NCBI GenBank assembly: GCA_024400755.1
Contig: JAKSMG010000002.1
Coordinates: forward strand, 1-60,246
Length of the DNA: 60,246 nucleotides
Reading direction: 5' to 3'
DNA from: Bacteroidales bacterium
GTDB lineage: Bacteria; Bacteroidota; Bacteroidia; Bacteroidales; WCHB1-69
Both the position numbers and the translations under genes were made by a program. The notes below the pieces were generated by a model. The model was not told the origin of the DNA and searched no databases. It saw nothing but the letters and a program-made list of their open reading frames with translations. Positions 25,216-34,128 of the stretch are shown in pieces (positions within the stretch are counted from its first letter, which is position 1; every line of letters begins with the position of its first letter).

Positions 25216-26070
25216 TTAAAGCCAAATGCCTAAGCCGATAATGCCGTTGAGTTTTTGATTGAATTTAGTCAGACCTGCTGCATTGATGATGGCTGTTTCC
25301 TTATTTAAATTGCAGGTGTTGATGAAACCTTGGGTGAATAAGACAAAGGTGGTTGTCTTCTTTTTCCATTTCTTTTCCAACCTGGCACTGATGCAGTTGA
25401 CGGAAAAGTTCTTGTCGTAATCGGTGTATTGACTTTTCCAGGGAGAGAATTCTAATCCTAGTTTGAGAAAAATTATGTGAGGTAAAGAAAAAGTGTATTG
25501 AAAACTGACATTGGTAGAAAATGCTCGTGTAAAATTCCCATTTGAGTCATAATAGCCATCGAAACCGCCCACGATGGTTTGCCATTTGAATAATAAGGGA
25601 AAGTGCAGCAAGGTTTCGAAGTCGTATTGTCCCCAGACTTCAATTTGGGTAGAGTTGGGTTTGGGATCGTCGGGGCTTACATTTCGAAAATCAAAGAAGC
25701 CGGATCCGTCAAAATAGTAATAGTAGGTGAAACCGATATTGGCTCCGAAAAAGCCAAACGAGGGGGAAATGTTCAATTCGGGAACAAAAAATGTTTTTTC
25801 GCTGCCGGTATAGGAAGGGTTTAATGAACTGAATTTCCAGTCACTGGCTCCGACGCTGCCCCACATTTCAAAGCGGAAATAGATCTTTTCCCCCATATAT
25901 CCTAAGCAAACTTTGGGTTGAAGACTAAGACCGCCACAATAATGGCCGTGAGAGATGTAGGCAGACACCAATTCGCCGCCGGCTTCGTAATAAAACTTGA
26001 TTGAATCCTTTTGTCCAAAAATGGTCGTTGAGCAGAGCGTAAGCAGGAAGAATATGGCAATTTTCTTCAT
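25216..26070 (-). CDS. Outer-membrane beta-barrel-like protein of unknown function
   Basis: A 284-residue protein with a signal peptide (MKKIAIFFLLTLCSTTIFGQ) and a mature part made of alternating aromatic/polar strands (IGFTYYYYFDGSGFFDF, FNTNVSFQYTFSLP-like, WKTIV). It ends in GIIGLGIWL, with a C-terminal hydrophobic residue as in outer-membrane barrels. No family name can be assigned. It is flanked by the FN3 gene downstream (126 bases) and the oxidoreductase operon upstream, separated from that by a hairpin. Confidence 0.75.
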   Translation of the reverse strand: MKKIAIFFLLTLCSTTIFGQKDSIKFYYEAGGELVSAYISHGHYCGGLSLQPKVCLGYMGEKIYFRFEMWGSVGASDWKFSSLNPSYTGSEKTFFVPELNISPSFGFFGANIGFTYYYYFDGSGFFDFRNVSPDDPKPNSTQIEVWGQYDFETLLHFPLLFKWQTIVGGFDGYYDSNGNFTRAFSTNVSFQYTFSLPHIIFLKLGLEFSPWKSQYTDYDKNFSVNCISARLEKKWKKKTTTFVLFTQGFINTCNLNKETAIINAAGLTKFNQKLNGIIGLGIWL

Positions 26071-26136
26071 ATTGAGAGTAAGAAATGAGAAATGGTTGTT
26101 TTAGTAGTGTTAAATGGGAAGTAATTTGAATTATAA

Positions 26137-26165
26137 AGAACGGCGGCCGTTTCAGCCGCCGTTCT
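26137..26165 (-). terminator. Hairpin after the 2-oxoacid oxidoreductase operon
   Basis: AGAACGGCGGC (26137-26147) and GCCGCCGTTCT (26155-26165) form a perfect 11-bp GC-rich stem with a 7-base loop, 45 bases after the stop of the gamma subunit on the minus strand. The following bases are only moderately T-rich, so terminator is the likely but not certain role. Confidence 0.6.
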
Positions 26166-26209
26166 GGGAATTTGAGATAGAAGAAAATCCTCTATGTCAA
26201 AATAGTTTT

Positions 26210-26761
26210 TTACAGTGTATGATAAGGTTTCAACAAACCCTTTCCGATTTCAACTGCCTCTTCATTCTTTGGAATGAGGTGGTGGTGACGTTCGGGCAGA
26301 GATTTTTCCAAACCCTTGTGAAGCATTTCAGGTGTTACCAAAGGTTTAACGGCGAGGAAACCACCGAGGATAATCATATTGAACAATTTTGAAATACCCA
26401 GTTCGCTGGCTTTGTCGGTAGCTGCCACTTGGTAGATGTTGATGTCTTTACGAGTGGGGTGGTTGCTGATACCATTGGGATCGTAAATCAGTAAGCCGCC
26501 AGGTTTAACTGCTTTTTCGAATTTGTCCATTGACTGTTGGTTAAGGATGATGGCGGTATCGAATTGGTTGAGGTAAGGAGAGCAAATACGTTCGTCGCTC
26601 AAGATTACCGTAACGTTAGATGTACCACCACGCATTTCAGGACCGTAAGAAGGAAGCCAGCTAACTTCCTTGTCTTGCATAATGCCGGCGTAGGCCAGGA
26701 TTTTACCCATTGAGAGAACACCTTGACCGCCGAAGCCTGCTATAATTATTTCTTCTGTCAT
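26210..26761 (-). CDS. vorC: 2-oxoacid:ferredoxin oxidoreductase, gamma subunit
   Basis: A 183-residue subunit starting with the family hallmark IIAGFGGQGVLSMGKILA (residues 6-23) and containing SYGPEMRGGTSN (about 39-50), which contacts the CoA/2-oxoacid site region in the related multi-subunit enzymes. It is the last gene of a four-gene operon whose order (ferredoxin, alpha, beta, gamma) is standard in Bacteroidota. The complex oxidatively decarboxylates a 2-oxoacid to acyl-CoA with reduction of ferredoxin. Sequence alone does not separate branched-chain 2-oxoacid (VOR) from 2-oxoglutarate (KOR) specificity; the vor name follows common annotation of this operon form. Confidence 0.88.
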   Translation of the reverse strand: MTEEIIIAGFGGQGVLSMGKILAYAGIMQDKEVSWLPSYGPEMRGGTSNVTVILSDERICSPYLNQFDTAIILNQQSMDKFEKAVKPGGLLIYDPNGISNHPTRKDINIYQVAATDKASELGISKLFNMIILGGFLAVKPLVTPEMLHKGLEKSLPERHHHLIPKNEEAVEIGKGLLKPYHTL

Positions 26762-26783
26762 TTCTTGTGAATTTTAGGATTAA

Positions 26784-27626
26784 TTATTTTTTTCTCAGTG
26801 AGAATAAAGTCTCATTGGGTTGGTCGAATGTGGCCACGCGTTCGATGAATTTAGGATCGAATTTGCCATCCACTTTCATATCTCCCAGTGGGAAATATTT
26901 CAATGTGTTTTCTTCCATCCACTTGTTGGCCTGAACAGCCGTCATTTTCCAACCTGAATTACAGTTAGAGGTAACTTCTACGAAAGAAACACCTTTGTTG
27001 AGTTTCTGGTTTTCGAAGGCCTGACGGATAGCTTTTTTACATTTACGAGCCAATGCGGGAGTATAAACAGCCTGACGGGTTACATAGTAAGTGCCAGGAA
27101 GTTGAGCCAACATTTCGGTCATTCTCATGGTATGTCCCATAATTTCTGGGTCACGGCCGTAAGGGCAGGTAACGGTTTCCATACCTTCCAATGTAGTAGG
27201 AGCCATCTGACCACCGGTCATACCGTAGATACCGTTGTTGATGAAGATCATGGTGATGTTTTCACCACGGTTGCAGGCGTGCAACACTTCGGCGGCGCCG
27301 ATAGAAGCCAAGTCGCCATCACCTTGGTAGGAGAAAACGAAGGTTTCGGGACGGAGACGCTTGATAGCGGCTGCACAGGCAGGAGCACGGCCGTGAGCTG
27401 CTTCAACAAAGTCAACATCAAAATAATTGTAAGCTAATACGGAGCAACCTACTGGTGAAATACCGATAACGTTGTCCTGGATGCCCATTTCCTCGATAAC
27501 TTCGGCAATGATTCTGTGAACTGTACCGTGTCCACAGCCTGGGCAATAGTGCATAACGTTGTCTGTGAGAACCGGCGTGCGTTTATACACTAAGTTTTCG
27601 GGTTTAATTATATCTTCTCTTGTCAT
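26784..27626 (-). CDS. vorA: 2-oxoacid:ferredoxin oxidoreductase, beta (thiamine diphosphate) subunit
   Basis: A 280-residue subunit with CPGCGHGTVHR (residues 28-38) and the thiamine diphosphate/Mg motif GDGDLASIGAAE followed by NNGIYGMTGGQMAPTT. These place the cofactor between this chain and the alpha chain. Length and motifs are complete. It lies 22 bases upstream of the gamma gene and 17 bases downstream of the alpha gene in one operon. Substrate specificity (VOR versus KOR) is unresolved. Confidence 0.9.
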   Translation of the reverse strand: MTREDIIKPENLVYKRTPVLTDNVMHYCPGCGHGTVHRIIAEVIEEMGIQDNVIGISPVGCSVLAYNYFDVDFVEAAHGRAPACAAAIKRLRPETFVFSYQGDGDLASIGAAEVLHACNRGENITMIFINNGIYGMTGGQMAPTTLEGMETVTCPYGRDPEIMGHTMRMTEMLAQLPGTYYVTRQAVYTPALARKCKKAIRQAFENQKLNKGVSFVEVTSNCNSGWKMTAVQANKWMEENTLKYFPLGDMKVDGKFDPKFIERVATFDQPNETLFSLRKK

Positions 27627-27643
27627 AATTTCAACGAATTAAT

Positions 27644-28723
27644 TTATTTAACCATTTGTTTCAACGCATCGAAAATTTCAACCGGGGTTGGAATAACGCC
27701 ACCATAACGGCCGTAATGTTCAACGGGAACCTTGCAGCCAACGGCTAACTTGACGTCTTCGATCATTTGACCGGCATTCATTTCAACACTTAAGATTTTC
27801 TTCATGCGACCGCCAATTTCAGCAACGGCTTTGGTTGGGAATGGCCACAAGGTGATAGGACGAATCAAACCCACCTTGATGCCTTCGGCGCGTGCGAGTT
27901 CCATAGACTTCATACAAATACGTGCGGCAGAACCGTAAGCTACGAATACGTAGTCTGCATCTTCGCAGTTGATGGCTTCGTAACGAGCGTCTTCTTCTTC
28001 GCATTTTCTGTATTTGGCCTGGATTCTTTCGTTGATGGCTTCTTGTTTCAAAGCTTCCAATTCAAGAGAAGTCACAATGCGGTGCTTGCCTGTTGAACGA
28101 TGACCGGTAGCAGCCCAAGGACAATTCTTCTCAATGTATTCGTTGGTCCAACGTGGCTTGTAGTCGTCAACCATTACTTTTTCCATTACCTGACCGATAA
28201 CGCCGTCGGAAAGAATAGCGGCTGGGTTTCTGTATTTGAAAGCCAAGTCGAAACCGAGTTCTACGAAATCATACATTTCCTGGACAGAAGCAGGTGCCAG
28301 GGTGATCAGTCTGTAATCACCGTGTCCGCCACCTTTCGTGGTCTGGAAATAGTCAGATTGTGAAGGTTGGATGGTGCCAAGGCCTGGGCCGCCACGAACT
28401 ACGTTGACACACAATGCCGGAAGTTCAGCACCGGCAATATATGAAAGACCTTCTTGCATCAATGAAAATCCTGGTGAGGAAGATGAAGTCATAACGCGTT
28501 TGCCTGCTGCGGCACCGGCATATACCATATTGATGGATGCCAACTCGCTTTCTGCCTGCAGTACTACCATACCCGTTGTCAGGTAAGGACGTTCCTGCAT
28601 CAAAGTTTCCAATACTTCGCTCTGAGGGGTAATAGGATAGCCGAAATAACCGTCGCAACCCATACGAATGGCTGCCTCGGCAATGGCTTGGTTACCCTTC
28701 ATTAATTTCAATTCTTTTGCCAT
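27644..28723 (-). CDS. vorB: 2-oxoacid:ferredoxin oxidoreductase, alpha subunit (VorB type)
   Basis: A 359-residue subunit beginning LMKGNQAIAEAAIRMGCDG, with GYPITPQSEVLE (residues 28-39) and TSSSSPGFSLMQEGLSYIAG, both diagnostic for the pyrimidine-binding alpha chain of this superfamily. The C-terminal transketolase-like domain (about 250-359) includes KVGLIRPITLWPFP. The gene sits between the small ferredoxin gene and the beta gene. The usual database name for Bacteroidota homologues is 3-methyl-2-oxobutanoate dehydrogenase subunit VorB; an activity on 2-oxoglutarate is a real alternative. Confidence 0.92.
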   Translation of the reverse strand: MAKELKLMKGNQAIAEAAIRMGCDGYFGYPITPQSEVLETLMQERPYLTTGMVVLQAESELASINMVYAGAAAGKRVMTSSSSPGFSLMQEGLSYIAGAELPALCVNVVRGGPGLGTIQPSQSDYFQTTKGGGHGDYRLITLAPASVQEMYDFVELGFDLAFKYRNPAAILSDGVIGQVMEKVMVDDYKPRWTNEYIEKNCPWAATGHRSTGKHRIVTSLELEALKQEAINERIQAKYRKCEEEDARYEAINCEDADYVFVAYGSAARICMKSMELARAEGIKVGLIRPITLWPFPTKAVAEIGGRMKKILSVEMNAGQMIEDVKLAVGCKVPVEHYGRYGGVIPTPVEIFDALKQMVK

Positions 28724-28778
28724 TTTGTAAAATGTTTAGTTGTTAATTGTTTTTGTTGTTTCTTGCTTTGCGTGTTGG

Positions 28779-29000
28779 TTACTCCTTAGCACGGTAAACT
28801 TCAATAACGCCGTCAGGACAAATTACTGCACAGTTGGCACAGCCAACGCATGCATCTTCGTTTACTACTTCAAGATAATTGTAACCTTTTGCATTTACTT
28901 TTTTTGAAAGTGCGATACAGCCGTTTGGACAGCCAGTGATACACACTTCGCAACCTTTGCACTTTTCAGTGTTAATGACTAATGCTCCTTTAAATGCCAT
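28779..29000 (-). CDS. vorD: 2[4Fe-4S] ferredoxin-type delta subunit of the 2-oxoacid oxidoreductase
   Basis: A 73-residue protein with two complete [4Fe-4S] motifs: Cys14, 17, 20, 24 (CKGCEVCITGCP) and Cys51, 54, 57, 61 (CVGCANCAVICP). It moves electrons from the thiamine site to soluble ferredoxin. It is the first gene of the operon, 55 bases before the alpha gene. The 154-base upstream spacer has a near-consensus TATTTTCG on the minus strand but no exact -7 box, so the promoter is left unassigned. Confidence 0.92.
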   Translation of the reverse strand: MAFKGALVINTEKCKGCEVCITGCPNGCIALSKKVNAKGYNYLEVVNEDACVGCANCAVICPDGVIEVYRAKE

Positions 29001-29154
29001 AATTTTAAAATTTTTATGTGTTAGTAATTAGGTTTATAATTTTCCTTTTCTATTGAAAATATTAGTTTACGAAAATACAAAAAAAATCAATACCAAAAAC
29101 ACCCCCGAAAGAGTTTTTTTTTGTTTTGCTAAAATGATGGTAATTTATTGAAAA

Positions 29155-31581
29155 TCAGTTTTTTACAATTTTTTCAATAAAAATTTTTCCCTGATTCTCA
29201 AGAAGGAAAACGTAGCTTCCTTTGGATAAATGGGCTATATTTATCGGCTCTCTATTTTGAATTTCCATTTTTTCAATTTCCTGTCCCTTGATATCGAAGA
29301 TGGTTAACTTCGCCGTCGTGAAATCATCATTAAGATTTGGGGTGATGATATTGCTAGCAGGATTGGGATAAAAACCGATGTTTGAGTTTTCATTGTTCGC
29401 AATGCCGACACTTTGCTCTTGGAATTGTACGAAAATGGTATGGTCTTGCGTCACGTGCGTCAACCGAATGCTGTCAATTTGATGTAAGTCGTTGTCATCC
29501 ACAATGACTCTCAGAATTTCATAATTGTCATCAGCAATGAAATGAATCGTGGTATCGGATCCGTGGGCAATGGAAAGCACGTCGGTATTCGGTTCACAAT
29601 GTCCGCCAATGCCGGAATGCAGGTAGATGTTGTAAGGACTGAGTTGCCCGTACAAGGGCAAACTGTCGCATAGGACAGGTTCTTCGGAATTTAGCATAAG
29701 ATAGCTCGAAACCATCAAACTGTCGTTGGCGATATAACGCAAAAATAAAGCTGAGTTTTCTATGTTGAGTTCGCATTCGTTTTGCCAGTTGATGCCATCT
29801 GGAGAAAGTTCAAAGTCTGTGCCAACACGTGCCATGACAGTTCCACTAAAATCAATCTGTCGCACGTGGATAAGTTTTGCCGCACTAGTGCTGTGCAGGC
29901 GTGTGGTGAAGTGGAGCTCGCTAGAATCGACTTCAATACGCGGAAACATCCAATGATAGATGGCAGTAATGGAATGATTGCCATTCAGATTTGTGAAGGT
30001 GTAACTTCCTTCATTTGTGAAAGACGTGTCGTTGTCTATCACTAATGCGGAAAAAGCGTGTTGCGGGTCTAAACTTCGATAATAAAATTTGACATTGCCA
30101 TATCGGGGAACAAGTACGATTCCGGCTGGTTCAATACCACCTCCACCTATGGCTTGGGCGTAAATGGTATCTACTTCGGTATAACCCTGTGCAATGACCG
30201 TTTTGGTCTCTGCGTTGTTGGCTGTAATGCTGATGCCAATGCTGTCGGTATTGTTGCTGGAGGACACGTACTGAACGTATATTTTACCACCAAAACTGTC
30301 TAATGCGCAACTGTTTTGCCAGATGTTTTTATCCGTGGACAGTAGAAAGTTGTCGTTGCTGTTGACCAAGATGTTCCCGTTAATCATAGTTCCCCTGATG
30401 TTGAGAGAGTCAATGCTTGCGTTGCCCATTAGATTTAGGGTGTTTGGACTAACATTGACACAAGTTTGTGGAGTCGGATATAAGTTGATAATGGCTTTCT
30501 GCTGATAGGTGTAGTCGTAGGATTCAGGATTTAAATGAGTGAGTGAAAAATAACCGTTGTTGTTGCCCTTCCACCCCCAGTTGATATGAAAAAAGGTTTG
30601 CCCGTCAATGATTTGATAGCCGTCGCTGAGAAATGTGTGGGAGTCTGTTCCTTGTCCTGACAAAATAAAGGGATAGCCCGAGTCCAATTGATGTCGGAGT
30701 GTGTCTTCCCATTCCTGGGTGGTGCTAAAATAGCTTTTTCTCAAACTGATAGCGTCATTGTAGCCAAAATAGGTTTTTAAAGCGTGAAGCCCGCTGGGTG
30801 CGTTGCCAATGGGATAACCCGAACTGCTTTCAGGGCCGTAGTCGGTTTCAATGGCTACGCCGCAATGATAAATCAAAGTGGCTACGGAGTTTTTTTCCTG
30901 CATAGAGGAATATTCGGTTAAGGCATTGGGCATAATGTCGTAATCATAAGTGGTATTGCCGAAGTCGGCGAAGAGGGGACCGTAATTGGCACTGGTGTAT
31001 TCGTGTGAGCCGAATCCATTACAAGGAAAATGGTGGTAGTTGAGGATTTGTGCCATTGCCACGGCGATGCAGCCGGCAAGTGCATGTCCTGAAACGGCGA
31101 AGTTGTCGGCGGGACAAAGCATATTGTAATATGGATTTTGTCCCCAAGTGGTTTGTATAAAGGGACCTACGGAGATTATATCATCGGTGGTCGCATTTTC
31201 TGAAGCCAAGGTCTGCCAATGTTTTCGAGCTTCGGCAACATCGGTCCGCACGTCTGCCGTCCTTCTGTTTTGAAGGGATTTTTGTAGCAGGAGGGGCATT
31301 GCGTCTTCCTGAAAGGATGATTCGTTGGAGTAGCCCATAATAGGACTGCTGCTGTCGTCTTTTGCAACAATGACAAAACCGTTGTCAAAGTTGAAAATGT
31401 ATGAAGAAAACGTGTCGGTTAAATGGCAACGGGTCAATTCTGGACAGTCGGAGCCGAGAGTGTGTTGAAGGAAACGAGTCGCAATTTGTTTGGCGTAGCT
31501 ACTGTCGATAGGGGCTGCCATGCCCACTATGGAAACAAAAAATAAGAAAGAAAGTAGAAAATATCGTTGTTTCTGGAACAT
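29155..31581 (-). CDS. C10-family (streptopain-like) cysteine protease with T9SS tail
   Basis: An 808-residue exported protease. Signal peptide to about residue 22; a Spi/C10 propeptide-like region (about 25-105, NGFVIVAKDDSSSPIMGYS); the C10 catalytic domain (about 140-365) with nucleophile Cys171 in HALAGCIAVAMAQI, His315 in DSHTFLSDGY and Trp335 in FHINWGWKG. Two beta repeat regions follow (about 480-545 and 650-715), then a T9SS type A sorting domain (IGFYPNPASNII ... KGSYVFLLEN ... KIVKN). The fold resembles streptopain and Porphyromonas/Prevotella interpain. Its ATG overlaps the stop of the GH57 gene by one base (TAATG), an unexpected coupling of a secreted protease to a cytosolic glycogen-type operon. 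Confidence 0.93.
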   Translation of the reverse strand: MFQKQRYFLLSFLFFVSIVGMAAPIDSSYAKQIATRFLQHTLGSDCPELTRCHLTDTFSSYIFNFDNGFVIVAKDDSSSPIMGYSNESSFQEDAMPLLLQKSLQNRRTADVRTDVAEARKHWQTLASENATTDDIISVGPFIQTTWGQNPYYNMLCPADNFAVSGHALAGCIAVAMAQILNYHHFPCNGFGSHEYTSANYGPLFADFGNTTYDYDIMPNALTEYSSMQEKNSVATLIYHCGVAIETDYGPESSSGYPIGNAPSGLHALKTYFGYNDAISLRKSYFSTTQEWEDTLRHQLDSGYPFILSGQGTDSHTFLSDGYQIIDGQTFFHINWGWKGNNNGYFSLTHLNPESYDYTYQQKAIINLYPTPQTCVNVSPNTLNLMGNASIDSLNIRGTMINGNILVNSNDNFLLSTDKNIWQNSCALDSFGGKIYVQYVSSSNNTDSIGISITANNAETKTVIAQGYTEVDTIYAQAIGGGGIEPAGIVLVPRYGNVKFYYRSLDPQHAFSALVIDNDTSFTNEGSYTFTNLNGNHSITAIYHWMFPRIEVDSSELHFTTRLHSTSAAKLIHVRQIDFSGTVMARVGTDFELSPDGINWQNECELNIENSALFLRYIANDSLMVSSYLMLNSEEPVLCDSLPLYGQLSPYNIYLHSGIGGHCEPNTDVLSIAHGSDTTIHFIADDNYEILRVIVDDNDLHQIDSIRLTHVTQDHTIFVQFQEQSVGIANNENSNIGFYPNPASNIITPNLNDDFTTAKLTIFDIKGQEIEKMEIQNREPINIAHLSKGSYVFLLENQGKIFIEKIVKN

Positions 31582-32771
31582 TATTTTGAATTTTCTTCTA
31601 ATTGTAATTTAACATCGTTAAGCACATTCATAAAATTAATAAATGCCTGGTAAGGTGAAGGATAAACGTCAAAGTTTCGACGAACGGTATTGTGTGCGAA
31701 CCACTTGGTACTCATAAAATTAAAGTGGTCGGCGGCTTGCAGGCGAAGCCAATTTAACTTGGCCGTCTCGTTATGTGACTGTTTGTATAGTTCCTCCAAC
31801 TGAAACAATTGCTGGAAGGCCTCATTTTGCAGTTCGTTGCCCAGCCATTCCGCAGTGTCTTTTTCATCACCGGAGTAAGATATGGGCCAAGGAGCGTGCA
31901 TCGTGGAGCAAGGCACTTTAAGTTTGGTGATTTCCTTGGGCTTCGTCAATTGATATCGTTTTGAATCAATTAATTGAGAAAATAATGCCTTGAAAAATTC
32001 AAAAATTCCGCTTTCGACAGTGTGGTATTCTCCAATGGTTTCGTAATCAAAATAGAGATTGATAAAAGGAGATTCTTCGGGAATGGCATCGAGTTTGGAG
32101 ATGAATTTTTCCGCCGTCATTCCCATTCCGTCAGCTCCTTGTTGTTCAAAACGTTGAGAGATGTCGTCGCAGAGTTGGTAGCTTCGCAAAAGCAATTTCA
32201 AGTCGGTTTGGAATGGATTGCAGTAGAGGAAACAAGGGCTTTTCCAACCTAAAATATGTCGGGCACCTTCGGTGAGCACGACATCGTAGCCGGCTTCGTG
32301 CAGCCATTCGCCAATTTCGTCAGAATAAATGATTTCGGTGTTGCAAAACGTGGTGGGTCGAATGCCGAAGACTTCCTTTAACAACTTTTCCTGAAGATGA
32401 ACTTGTTCCAAAAAGCAACTTTTATTGTACAAGGAAGCTATACTGTGGGTAAAGGTGCTTCCCGTGATTTCCACATTGCCCGTGGCGATGAGTTTTTTGA
32501 AACTTTGAATGACTTCAGGACAGTATTCTTGGAATAGTTTAATGGAACTTCCAGATATGCTGAAGCTTAAATTTATTTGTTCTCCGTATTTTCTGATCAG
32601 CTCGAGAAACATGGCATTGGCGGGCAGATAGCATCTTTCGGCCAAACGGTTAGCCAGGTAACTGTTCTGATAATCATCAAAATAATGGTGATTTTGATTG
32701 ATATCAAAAAAGCGGTATGTCCTTAGACGAAAGGGTTGACTGATTTGAAAATGGAAACAGATTTTATGCAT
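31581..32771 (-). CDS. GH57 family alpha-glucan hydrolase (alpha-amylase type)
   Basis: A 396-residue protein of the glycoside hydrolase 57 type. Conserved regions are visible: a degenerate region I (HFQISQPFRLR instead of HQP), region II GNVEITGSTFTHS, region III FCNTEIIYSDEIG containing the expected nucleophile Glu (about residue 144), and region IV LYFDYETIGEYHT with the acid/base Asp. There is no signal peptide, so it works in the cytosol. In Bacteroidota this gene commonly follows a GT4 synthase and a debranching enzyme, and is thought to act on glycogen or malto-oligosaccharides. It is 55 bases after the synthase gene and its stop overlaps the start of the C10 protease gene. Confidence 0.9.
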   Translation of the reverse strand: MHKICFHFQISQPFRLRTYRFFDINQNHHYFDDYQNSYLANRLAERCYLPANAMFLELIRKYGEQINLSFSISGSSIKLFQEYCPEVIQSFKKLIATGNVEITGSTFTHSIASLYNKSCFLEQVHLQEKLLKEVFGIRPTTFCNTEIIYSDEIGEWLHEAGYDVVLTEGARHILGWKSPCFLYCNPFQTDLKLLLRSYQLCDDISQRFEQQGADGMGMTAEKFISKLDAIPEESPFINLYFDYETIGEYHTVESGIFEFFKALFSQLIDSKRYQLTKPKEITKLKVPCSTMHAPWPISYSGDEKDTAEWLGNELQNEAFQQLFQLEELYKQSHNETAKLNWLRLQAADHFNFMSTKWFAHNTVRRNFDVYPSPYQAFINFMNVLNDVKLQLEENSK

Positions 32772-32826
32772 TGTCTTGATATTAATTTCGATGATTATTC
32801 ATAAAAATATTTAATGTTAGATGAGT

Positions 32827-34104
32827 TTAAATTAGTGATTGATAGATGTTTTTGAGTTTGCGGGCCACATATTCCCATTTGAGGTTATCTACTTCTTCTT
32901 TTCCTTTTTGAACAAAAAGTTTGGAAAGGGCGGGATAGTGTAGCAGTCCGTAGATGGCGTCGGCGGTGGCGTTGATGTCCCAGAAATCGACTTTGATGGC
33001 GTGTTGAAGCACTTCGGCCACGCCGGATTGTTTGGAAATGACGACGGGCACGTTGGCACGCATGGCTTCCAACGGCGAAATGCCGAAAGGTTCAGAAATG
33101 GACGGCATTACATATACGTCGCTCATCCCGAACATTTTGTCAATGTCTTCTCCACGTAAAAAACCTGTAAAATGGAAACGGTCGGCAATGTGCAGTTCTG
33201 CGACACGTTCAATGATATGCGGCATCATATCGCCGTCGCCGGCCAATACGAAGCGCACGTTGGGGTCTTTCTCAAGCACTTTTCGTGCCGTCTCGACAAA
33301 ATAATCCGGTCCTTTTTGAAAGGTGACACGGCCTAAGAAAGTGACGATTTTCTCTTTGACGTGCTTTTCCCGCGATACCGTTTTGTCGTTGGGAATAACG
33401 GCATTGTGCAGCGTAACGACTTTTTCTGCAGGAATATGATATTTTTCTATAACGATTTTTCGAGTAAGGTCACTGACGGCACATACTTTGTCGGCTTCGC
33501 TCATACCGTATTTTTCGAGGCCGTAAACGATATCGTTAATGTTGTTTTCGCCAGAGCGGTCATATTCGGTTGCGTGAATATGGACGACCAGAGGCTTTCC
33601 ACTGACTTTCTTGGCGGCGACTCCGGCTTTGTAGGTGAGCCAGTCGTGGGCGTGAATGATGTCAAATTGTTCGTTTTGGGCAATTTCGGCGGCAATTTGG
33701 GCGTAATGTTCCACTTCCCGCATAAGACTTTCGCCATATTTGCCTGAAAATTGATATTTGATTTTCCCGTTTGATGAGGAATGTTCAAAAATGCCGCTTT
33801 CAATTTGGTTGACGACATTGAAATAATCGTCTAAACCGACGTATGGTATTAGTTGAGAGTTGACTTGGATGTAGGATACATCGTGAAAATGGCGAAAATA
33901 GGCGGAAAATCTCGGGTCGATTTCCACTTCACTCGCATTGATGATTTTAATCATACTTTGATCTTCGTCTCCCGACGCTTTCGGCATCACGAAGGTGACA
34001 TCGACATCGTTTTGGGCCAAACCTTTGGTCAAGCCGTAACAAGCCGTGCCCAAGCCGCCTGCGATATGCGGGGGAAACTCCCATCCAAACATTAGTACTC
34101 TCAT
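32827..34104 (-). CDS. GT4 glycosyltransferase, glycogen-synthase-like
   Basis: A 425-residue two-domain Rossmann glycosyltransferase of the GT-B fold. N-terminal motif FGWEFPPHIAGGLGTACYG with the glycine loop, AHDWLTYKAGV and VHIHATEYDRSG; C-terminal sugar-nucleotide domain with FLGRVTFQKGPDYF, RFVLAGDGD and the EPFGISPLEAMRANVPVV signature (retaining Glu). No signal peptide. The neighbours (debranching enzyme 24 bases upstream, GH57 55 bases downstream) suggest alpha-glucan synthesis or remodelling, probably glycogen. The donor (UDP- or ADP-glucose) cannot be read from sequence, and no glgC or glgB is in the window. Confidence 0.9.
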   Translation of the reverse strand: MRVLMFGWEFPPHIAGGLGTACYGLTKGLAQNDVDVTFVMPKASGDEDQSMIKIINASEVEIDPRFSAYFRHFHDVSYIQVNSQLIPYVGLDDYFNVVNQIESGIFEHSSSNGKIKYQFSGKYGESLMREVEHYAQIAAEIAQNEQFDIIHAHDWLTYKAGVAAKKVSGKPLVVHIHATEYDRSGENNINDIVYGLEKYGMSEADKVCAVSDLTRKIVIEKYHIPAEKVVTLHNAVIPNDKTVSREKHVKEKIVTFLGRVTFQKGPDYFVETARKVLEKDPNVRFVLAGDGDMMPHIIERVAELHIADRFHFTGFLRGEDIDKMFGMSDVYVMPSISEPFGISPLEAMRANVPVVISKQSGVAEVLQHAIKVDFWDINATADAIYGLLHYPALSKLFVQKGKEEVDNLKWEYVARKLKNIYQSLI

Positions 34105-34128
34105 CGTTGTTAGATCTTGGTTAATATT